Below, one piece after another: positions 1 to 7,233 of a DNA stretch of 13,195 nt. The notes beneath the pieces were generated by a model. The model did not search any database and was not told the DNA's origin. It worked only from the letters and a program-made list of their open reading frames with translations. Source of the DNA: Gonium pectorale (lineage: Eukaryota > Chlorophyta > Chlorophyceae > Chlamydomonadales > Volvocaceae); NCBI GenBank assembly GCA_001584585.1, contig LSYV01000032.1, positions 188,800 through 201,994 on the forward strand. The letters are read 5' to 3'. How positions within the stretch are numbered: position 1 is the first letter of the stretch; each line of letters begins with the position of its first letter. Both the position numbers and the translations under genes were made by a program.

Positions 1-1882
1 ACGTGCGGTGTGTTCGGATTGGGAGCTGCGCGTGGGAATAGGGGTGTAAGGGAGCGCTTCCCCGAACTCCCGTAATGGGAATGTCCATGCGTCACGATGG
101 CTCTAACGAGGGAGTACCCTGGCCTCCCAAGGAGAGGCCACCGCTCCATCCTCCCTCCCCGCACCCGCACCCGCCTGACTCCGGCTAGACCCAGTGCCCT
201 GCACGCTGCACCGGTCCTGCAATGCATCCCTCCCCCTTCCTATAACCTGGCCCTTCCCCCGTTATCCTTCCTTATGTACGCCCCGCCCCCGCTCCGCGCT
301 CCCCCCTCCCCCTCCCCCTCCCCCACACCCACCTCCCCGCGCTGAACGGCTTGGCCTCCACGAATCCCCGCTCCAGGTTGGACACCACGTCCACCAGGAT
401 GTCCAGATTGCCCTGACCGGCGGGGTGTGAGGGGGCGTGGGCAGGGTGGCGGGTGGCGGTGGGGGGGAGGGGACGAGGGGACAAAGGCTTGACGAGCACG
501 GACCGGCACCCGACAGCGTCCAGGCACGCCCTTAGTTCCACTCGAGCCGACGGCCGGGTTTGAACCGCTGGGAGGCGGGTCGTTCGAGGAGGAGGAGGGC
601 AGGGGCATGCGGGCGCAGGGCGGCAGCAGCACGGCTCATGAGTCGTGGCGTGTGCGCCGGGGGAGGGACGGAGGGAGCCTTGCAACGAGGCTGCGGGTTG
701 GGAGCGGGAACGCCAACTGCGAGGCTGTGTTCGGGCGCGACCGGGAGGCGTCGGGGTGCGGCGGGGCTCTTCCAGAGAGGATGGCCAAATGTATTCTCAA
801 AGGCGGAGAGCAGGTATGCTCGCCTGTGCGAGGACGCATTACATGTGGCCGACGGCGCATGTGAGGCCGGAGGCCTCCCCAAGTGAGCATGCTGCCTTTC
901 CTCCACTCCCCAGTGGGGCGCCCCCCCCCACGACCTCCACCTTCGCCCGCCTAGGCCTAGGCTGGGACCCGCCTTGCCTTAGCGTCTTCAAACACCTTGA
1001 TTACCTCCCCCGGGTCGGGGGGCGCTTCCGTAGCAGCCTGCAGAGGGGTGCGGATAAGAATCTCTTCACTAGTGGAGGGGATTGGGCCCAAGGGCGCGGG
1101 CCGGGCAGCGCTTGGCTGCAGGCAGGGGATTTCGGGTCCAGGGATCCCCCGCCCACCCCGCCGGCAGCTCAAGAGGTTGGCAACCGAGAGGCATCCTCGC
1201 GAGAGGAGGAAAGTCCGGCGCGGATGCCGTCACGCGTCCAACGGAACCGGCGCAAAGCGAAGGCGGAGGCAGAACGGGGGCTCCCGGAGCAAAGCGGGGC
1301 GGCTGTGTGTGCTGCGCGAAGGCAGAGGGAGAACGGGGGCTCCCGGGAGGGCCAAGTGGAGGTCCGGCCCGCCTGCGTCCCTCCACACCCCACCCGGCGC
1401 CGGCCCGGCCCGGCAACCCATCCGGTTCAAGCAACCGCGCCACCCACGGATGTGCCCAGGGTGATGATGCTACTGTAAGTGCCCTGATCGCCGGGCGGCT
1501 CTTCCGGCGGCTGTGGTGCCCGCCCGTTCCCCATATGACCCCTCCCGACGTCGCATGGCGCCTCTGCCGCCCTGCCAGGCAGGACGGCCGGTTAAGGCAT
1601 CAGGGACCTGACATTCCCCGCCCGTGCCCTATATCGATGTGGCGGCGGACGCGTGTCAGCACACGCACACACACCGTCGCTGGGCTCCTAGGGGATCCCC
1701 ACCCCAAATCCTCAGCCCCCGCTCCCCACCTCGGCGCCAGGCGCCTCCTCCGCCGGCCCCGCAGCATCCAGCAACTGCATGTAGGACATATCCATGGGAT
1801 CCCATCCCTCGCGGATCTCCTTGCCGCTGGGCTCCATCGCTTTCAGTCTTTTACTGACGGGCTGCGGCACCGCGAACGCCAT
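1..1882 (-). CDS. Possible Mediator subunit 17-like protein, 5' part of gene
   Basis: Minus-strand spliced gene, cut by the left edge. Exon 1 is 1882-1730: the ATG opens 51 codons and stops at a GAG|gtgggg donor in phase 0. It carries SKRLKAMEPSGKEI, which resembles the N-terminal KRL-x-AIEE-x-G-x-E motif of plant MED17. The clearest later exon is 412-333, with a long pyrimidine tract and gtcag acceptor, coding for GNLDILVDVVSNLERGF and ending at a gtgggt donor; it fits the helical MED17 core, where EL..L.D.. patterns recur. A phase-compatible small exon at 1037-1005 (AATEAPPDPGE) may lie between them. A last piece, 25-1, follows a cgcag acceptor and keeps the frame open (SSQSEHTAR). In plants MED17 belongs to the Mediator head module that links activators to RNA polymerase II. 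The exon pair and orientation are well supported; the family name rests on short motifs and is tentative. Other exons may be missed in 1038-1729. Confidence 0.42.
301..324 (-). repeat. G-run tract (quadruplex-type) just after a 5' splice site
   Basis: Read on the minus strand this is four runs of five or six G separated by single A residues, starting 8 bases inside the intron that follows the exon at 412-333. It matches the canonical G-quadruplex pattern with one-base loops. It would lie in the pre-mRNA of the minus-strand gene. Confidence 0.7.
1257..1350. repeat. 59-bp imperfect direct repeat, about 1.6 copies
   Basis: A segment beginning GCGAAGGC recurs 59 bases later. The block AGAACGGGGGCTCCCGG is identical at 1271-1287 and 1330-1346. 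It lies in a presumed intron of the minus-strand gene. The surrounding stretch 1038-1729 otherwise shows no convincing exon on either strand. Confidence 0.75.
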
Positions 1883-2163
1883 TGTGTTCTGTTATATTAT
1901 AGTTACAGTAGCTGCCCTGCCGCCGACTGAGCATCCTACAGCCAAGCTAGGTGTTCAGTTTCAGGGTCCGGGACGGCGAGGCCGTTCACGCAGGATGAAA
2001 GGCGCGGTACCTCCCTGGGGCATGATTAGGACGGTAACACTTGGAGGGCGGGTAAAAGTGGCGGAAGAGAGAACGCCCGCGTGATGGTTCTGGAGCGCTT
2101 CCACCTAAGACCGGCCAACCGCCGCGGCCCAACCCTCCAACCCGTTATGACCAGACCTCCACG
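1883..2163. promoter_or_regulatory. Divergent intergenic region with shared promoter potential
   Basis: About 280 bases separate the minus-strand ATG (1882-1880) from the plus-strand ATG at 2164, so both promoters and both 5' UTRs must sit here. An AT-rich stretch at 1893-1901 (TATATTATA) stands out from the GC-rich surroundings, but it lies only about 10 bases upstream of the minus-strand ATG and roughly 260 upstream of the plus-strand one, so calling it a TATA box for either would be a guess. No other motif is recognised. Confidence 0.5.
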
Positions 2164-2167
2164 ATGA
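2147..2167 (+). other. Six-codon upstream ORF overlapping the main start codon
   Basis: ATG at 2147 reads M-T-R-P-P-R and ends in TGA at 2165-2167. The stop overlaps the main ATG (2164-2166) in an ATGA arrangement, one frame off. It matters only if transcription starts upstream of 2147, which the sequence does not settle. Confidence 0.45.
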
Positions 2168-5100
2168 GCAGCTGCCCGCTTCTGGCGTCTCGACGCGCCA
2201 GCTTGGGCTTCTGCAGCACGCGTCGACCATCACTCCACATTGGCACTGCCGTCGGACGAACAACAAGGGCTCCGTGCGGGGGACTGCAAAAACAACGCAA
2301 TGTCCTGACGCGAGCAGCTGATGCGGGCAACGATGAAGGTAAGGGCACGCGGCTGGGAAGAGACGACCTTTGGTCATCTCACCGCCCCCTGCCCGCCCCT
2401 CACCTTGTCTCCGCGACCGGCCGGCGGGGCAAGTCATGTGGGTTAGCAGCTGTGAACGTCATGTGTTATCTGGGCGCTGTCGGGGGATCTTGCGTCTCCT
2501 GTGCCCCCGTGTCCCGGTTGGTCAGCCTGCCCCCGCTTTGCTGCCTCTGCTGCCTTCCTGTGAAACCCTTGCTACCCAAGCACTCAGGTGAATGCCCCAT
2601 GGGTGGTTTCCGGGCGTGCATCGTTTGGCCACAGTCACAGCCTGGCTTCCCCCAGGGACGGTGGCCATCGTCGGGCTGCCGCTGCTCCGCACCCGTCGCA
2701 CGCGCACCCACCTGCCCACCCACCGCCACTGCGAACGCCAACCATGCGTGGCGCAAGGGTGTACACCAACAAGCCCTACCCTTGCCTCACGCTTTCGCAC
2801 CACTCAGTGCGCTCGGAACCCTGGCTCTCTGCCTTCGCCACGCTGCCTACCTGCGCGCCCTTCCCTGCCCCTCGACGCCCGTCTTGCGATTCAGCGTCAC
2901 GCGTTCCAACCAGTTTCTCTTCATCCCTGCCCCTAGCCCTCGAAGCTCGTACGACGAATCGGCGCCACGCGTTCCGACCCGTTTATCTGTATCGCTGCCC
3001 CTGCCCCTGACCCCCGACCGCTGCAGTCTTCGTGGGCCGGTTCGGCCGCTGGTCCATCACGCCTGAGGACAGGCTGGAGGTGGTGGGCTACCGGCTGGGC
3101 ATCAGCGCGACAGCGCTAGGTGGGTTTAGTTTGAGGGGACACCACCGCAACTGCGCCGGGTGGGTGGGCCATGCGAGCTATCGCGTGCGTCCGTTCGTGC
3201 CGTCCGCATCAACTGCAGTACTGGGCCCAGCTGCGCTAGGTGGATAAATCTTTAAACCAGGGGCAGCGGCGGTGTGCAATCACCAAAGAAAGAACGTGAG
3301 CGCAACTGTCGCAGCGCTGTGGGCCACTGAATGTACATCCCATTGGCCGCCTGCCCTCCGCGCGGTCGGGGCGGAAGGGGCCCGTTCGTGCCATGGCGAA
3401 ACGCCGTCCCGCGGGACGGGGAGGAGCGGCGCTGTGGTTTGGGGGATCAAAAAGGGCGGGGCGGTGCTCCGCCAAGGCTGGCGCTCCGCCGGAGCCCCGC
3501 ACAATACCTCTTTTCGCCCTGCCCCGCTCCCTCCGCAGCCTTCCTGTTCGAGGGCCTGTTCGCGCTGCTGCCACCCGAGCAGGAGGCCACCCGGAGCGCC
3601 ATGCGGGTATGTCGCACGTGCGGGCCGGCTGCGTGGGTGCCAGGTCGCGAACACATGCACCTAGCCCAGCCCAGCATTCCGCTTTGGGGAATTCACGGGT
3701 TCCTTCTGGTTCGGGCGTAGGGTCGGAAGGCCGCCGGTCAGGGTGCTTGTTTGTTCCCTTGGTTTGCTGCTTATGAACGCCCTATTGACTCGCACACGCC
3801 GTCGCGTATCGGTAGTACACGCACAGAGAGCGGACGGGGGCTGGGAAGAGGTGGGCATGCGGGGCGGGGGGGGGGGGCATGGTCAGGGCGGGCTGCCCGG
3901 CTGATGCGGTGGTCAGGTGGGTGGGCCGAGAGGGGAAGCGTAGCTAGTGTTGCAGTGGAGCACACAAGCTGCTTCCGCCCTGGTGAACCGTGGGTCACTT
4001 GGACACGCCCAAGGGCGAGGTGTTGCGGTGTGCGGCGTGCGGGTCACCCCTGGGGTATTCCCCGGGGCAAACACAGCACACATGCAGACGGTGAGGCTGC
4101 AGATCGTAAGGCATTACTTTACAGGGGGGGGAGCTGCAGGTACCAAAGCCCCTTGGGAGAACGGGGTGTTCCATGTGTTTGACGGCGTGTTCTGACACGC
4201 CTAATTATGCTAACGAGCACTACAACGAGCGAGCGCCATGGTAGAACGGGGTGTACATGTTGGGAACAGCGACTGGCGTACAGGGCCACAGAGGCAAGGG
4301 GTTGAACCGATGGCAAACGCGCCGGCGCGCAGTCACTGCCAGAGCGGGCCCCGCGTCTGGCGCAGCCGCCCGCAGTGGGCTACACCGCGCAGCAGCCGTG
4401 CCCCTGTCGAACCGTGCCCCTGTGCGGAGCCGATCCCCCGTCCTGGGCCTTGGCTCCCTGGCTGATGGCGGGTGCGTGCTCGCTGGCCCACAGATGCATC
4501 CGCGGATCGCGTCCAGCCGTCCTCCTGGCGGTTCGGCGGCGCGCGTTGCTTCATCCCTTCCTCACCTCGACTGCCGCCCGCCCCGTCCTCCCCACCCCTC
4601 GTTTCCCCCTCCCCTCCCCTCCCCGCCAGGGCCTGCTGGACCCGGTGGCGCTGCTGGGCGCCGGCGGTCTGGGCGTGTCCCTGCAGCTCATCCACATCTA
4701 CCTGGCGCCGCTCAAGCGGGCGCTGCAGGTGCATCTTTGGGTCAGGGCGCGGGTCTTGAGGGCCAGTGGCGTCCGCATTTGAGAAGCCGGGGGCCGAAGC
4801 GGGCGCTGCAGGTAGAGCTTGAGTCACACCAAGGGTGCGGGGCTGGGGGTAAATGCATTGGAAATGCGTTTCAGAAGTTTGGCTGGTGATTGTGATGCGC
4901 GTTTGGGCTGGGGCGGGCGGCGTGCCCCACGTGAACTTCACCCCGAGGGCCGCGCAAGGAGTTCGTCCGTGTGCAGGCGGGAGCTACCCTTGCGGGCTTC
5001 ATCTAATGCGGGCATGCGTTACGCCACCGAGAGAGGCTGTCATACGGCCTGCCCTGAAGCCGCACGGAAGCGCGTAAGGGCCGAGCGGCCGTACCACCGG

Positions 5101-6905
5101 CGCCCGGCCCCTTGCCGCCAACCCTGCCCGCTCGCCCGCCGGCTCGCCAACCCAACTTCTTGGCCCACCCCCGCCGCAGGTTCTGTGGCTGCTCGGCACC
5201 GCCGGGGCGCTGTTCGTGATGGCAACCCAGGTGGGTCGCGCCTAGATTCAACGTGTCGTCGGGTTGCATAGCACAACTCGACGGATGTACCGTAGTATTG
5301 TATTACTCAAGAACAAGGCGTGACTGCACGGGACAGCAACCCCAGCACGAGGGGGCCAGGGCTGGGCGCCGATCGCAAGCCAGTGGTGGACGGGACCAGG
5401 GGCAGGGGCGGAGCTGGGGCCGCGGACAGGCCCCGCAGGCGTCATGGGCATGCGCACCCTGCCGCCTGTGCCGGCAGAGGAGGCGCACGCGTGCAAAAAC
5501 GCACACCCGCGTGCCTTTGGACCCGCGGTCCCCAGTGTCTTGTCGGATACTGCGTTACAGGCTCGGCGGGGCGGAGGTACACGGGACGTAGGCGTATGCC
5601 TGCATTGTAAGGACCGGATGCTGGAGCAGCCACCGACCCGTTCTTGTGTAAAGTGACCTCGGGCTGCCACGCCCCTCTTGCGTGCAGGACGACCCCGCTG
5701 CTGTCTTTGTCTACGACCACGCGCTCTGGGTCTGGGCCGTCGGGCCCCTCTTCGCCGCCTTGACAGGTGAACTCCGAAGATTGGATGGACGGGGTTTAGG
5801 GCTAAGGGCATTGATCAGATTTCCTGTGCATCAGTGCCAATCGTAATGCCGCGGCCCAGCCTCACAGGCTATGCCAGCCACCGTTCAATCGCTTGCGCTC
5901 ATCCAACATGTATGTATGCCCGGTCCAATCCAGCATACTACACTGCATAATACCGGAACCCGCCTTGGCAGGCGTGGCGTTCAAGGAGGGCCTGTGCTAC
6001 AACAAGTGGGAGGCGGCTGGCCTGTTCGGAGCCGTGCCGCTGACGGTGGGCGGCCACCTGCTGCACCTCTTCCCAACCGATGTGGGTTGGGCGATATGGG
6101 GGAAGGGGCGTGCAGGATGGACGCGAGTTTGACATGGGCTGGGTTTGGGAGGGTTGATTGGCCATGTGGGCTGGCTAGGATGGCGATGTGGAGGGAGGAA
6201 GAATGCGTGGTGGGAGTATTGGTCAGCATGAAGGTACCTGGCGCAGCCGTGTGGCTACAGTTTGGCGGCAGCTCACATTTAGGGTACGTGCCCCTGCGCC
6301 ACATGCTACCCTGACCTCTGCAGGTCGAGCGCGGCCTGTTGGCATCCTGCTGTGTGCTCCTGGCAGTGTTTGCGGGCCGCAAATACACGCAGGCGTACAA
6401 AGATGATATCGGCGACAAGAGCATCTTCGAGTGAGTTCGGGGTATCAGTTATAGCGCCCATATGTAGGGATCATGACATGCAAAGTGCACGGCAAAGTGT
6501 GGCGTGAGAAAGGGAGCGTCGCGAGGTTCTGGAGCTGCTTTGGCTGGCTCTGGAGCTAAATTTAAGTTTGACTTCCTTGTATTCCGCTGTATGTCACTTT
6601 TTGAGGCCGTTCAAATTTCGGCGTGTCAAGATGTACAAAGCTCCGTTGTTACCGTCCGCCAACAGCCTGACATGCGCATCTGCTTGCGGTCCCACCGCTT
6701 GGTGCTCTCTCGAAATGAAATGGCGTCGCTCAATAATATGGTGTAATAGAATGCATGCGTCGTGTGCGAAGGGGCTGTCGCCTCTCCAGCGGTTTGCACA
6801 GTCGGCCACCGACTCGGTCCCCCACGTTGACGCGCCCGCAACAGGTTCCAGAAGCTGAGTCACGAGGAGCAGATGGCTCTGCTTAAGCGGCTCGGGCAGG
6901 ATTGA
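2164..6905 (+). CDS. DUF2301-family multi-pass membrane protein, probably plastid-targeted
   Basis: Nine exons: 2164-2338, 3027-3119, 3539-3606, 4630-4728, 5180-5230, 5688-5766, 5972-6081, 6324-6430, 6845-6905. All have GT-AG borders and matching phases, giving 843 bases (280 residues, TGA stop). The ATG is the first in frame after a TAA at 2053. Residues 1-55 are rich in Ser, Arg and Ala with few acids and end in VLTRAADA, as in chloroplast transit peptides. The mature part begins VFVGRFGRWSITPEDRLEVV (59-78). Hydrophobic segments fall near 80-101, 113-137, 146-160, 172-192, 205-222 and 226-243. Family signatures are IHIYLAPLKR (133-142), GPLFAALTG plus FKEGLCYNK (181-200) and AGRKYTQAYKDDIGDKSIF (242-260). 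Relatives occur in cyanobacteria and plant plastids and have no known biochemical role. The N-terminal plastid signal fits a cyanobacterial origin by endosymbiotic transfer. The C-terminal tail (261-280) is charged and likely soluble. Family call fairly sure; location inferred. Confidence 0.85.
2869..3004. repeat. 68-bp tandem repeat, two copies, in intron 1 of the DUF2301 gene
   Basis: Copies 2869-2936 and 2937-3004 both start CCCTCGA, share CACGCGTTCC and end CTGCCCCT. Differences are scattered substitutions with no length change. A weaker third copy may precede them at about 2801-2868, sharing CACGC and CCCTGCCCCT. The rest of intron 1 (2339-3026) holds nothing recognisable. Confidence 0.75.
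3120..3239 (+). other. Potential in-frame alternative exon extension at a duplicated donor
   Basis: The exon 2 border GCGCTAG|gtgggt (3113-3125) is echoed at 3233-3245 as GCGCTAG|gtggat. The two donor positions are exactly 120 bases apart, and the interval reads through without a stop in the exon frame, so use of the second donor would insert 40 residues and keep phase 1. A TAA follows directly at 3245-3247. Family comparison favours the first donor, because the text on either side of the insert joins directly (SATAL-AFLFEG). Confidence 0.5.
3607..4629 (+). other. Long intron 3 of the DUF2301 gene, no gene inside
   Basis: This 1023-base intron runs from CGG|gtatgt to a C/T-rich tract ending gccag. 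It contains a run of twelve G at 3866-3877 and a C-rich 3' end (about 4560-4625). Open frames on both strands show arginine/proline/glycine-rich translations typical of GC-rich non-coding DNA. I see no RNA gene or mobile element. Confidence 0.75.
4714..4813. repeat. Duplicated 17-mer spanning the exon 4 splice donor
   Basis: AAGCGGGCGCTGCAGGT at 4714-4730 covers the last codons and the gt of exon 4, and recurs exactly at 4797-4813 inside intron 4. Weaker similarity continues past both copies. Splicing at the second copy would add 83 bases, shift the frame and meet a TGA at 4780-4782. Confidence 0.8.
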
Positions 6906-6993
6906 CAGGCTCTGCCCGGGTCTTCCGCTCGGTGCGAGCTCCAATGGCCGGAACAGCAAATGCGAGCAACGAATTCTATGTGTTCAACCTAAT

Positions 6994-6998
6994 TGTAA
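6994..6998 (+). terminator. Poly(A) signal TGTAA of the DUF2301 gene
   Basis: TGTAA lies 89 bases after the stop codon, matching the usual chlorophyte polyadenylation motif. Cleavage would be expected 10-20 bases downstream. This gives a 3' UTR of roughly 110 bases. Confidence 0.6.
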
Positions 6999-7233
6999 TG
7001 AACTCTGTTGTCGGGCTCTCGTCAAGGGAACGGTACCTCCTTTGCGCTTTCATTGGGAGTCAGTGTATTGTTGCGCCTTCTCTTGCCGCCCAAAGCGGTG
7101 TCCGCGTGGTAGAGCGACGCCATGCCACAGGAAACAGCGCAAGGGAGCCGGGTTAAGTTCGGGGCCGGCGTACGGAAATTCGGGGTTGACTTTGCCAAGG
7201 TTGGACGTTTGCTCCAGATAAACAGCAACTGAG
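6999..7233 (+). promoter_or_regulatory. Intergenic region upstream of the WRKY gene
   Basis: About 235 bases between the TGTAA of the preceding gene and the WRKY ATG must carry the WRKY promoter and 5' UTR. I find no clear TATA box. A W-box core (TTGAC) lies at 7187-7191 within GGTTGACTTT, as would fit autoregulation, but a five-base match is weak evidence. Confidence 0.35.

Noticed and set aside
553..572. T-arm-like sequence (GGGTTTGAACCGC) suggesting a tRNA
   Set aside because: No matching acceptor, D-arm or anticodon arm could be built around it on either strand.
1455..1476. Possible small minus-strand exon (SIITLGTS) between a cttacag acceptor and gtgggt donor
   Set aside because: Exon 1 ends in phase 0 and the sequence after this acceptor begins TAG, so it cannot be joined in frame; not included in the model.
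645..1478. Plus-strand open frame of 277 codons
   Set aside because: Arg/Gly/Pro-rich translation without any family motif, overlapping better-supported minus-strand exons; typical of GC-rich non-coding DNA.
1082..1930. Plus-strand open frame of 282 codons
   Set aside because: Overlaps the first exon of the minus-strand gene and has no recognisable domain or codon pattern.
4333..4941. Minus-strand open frame of about 200 codons
   Set aside because: Antisense to DUF2301 exon 4 and its introns; low-complexity translation.
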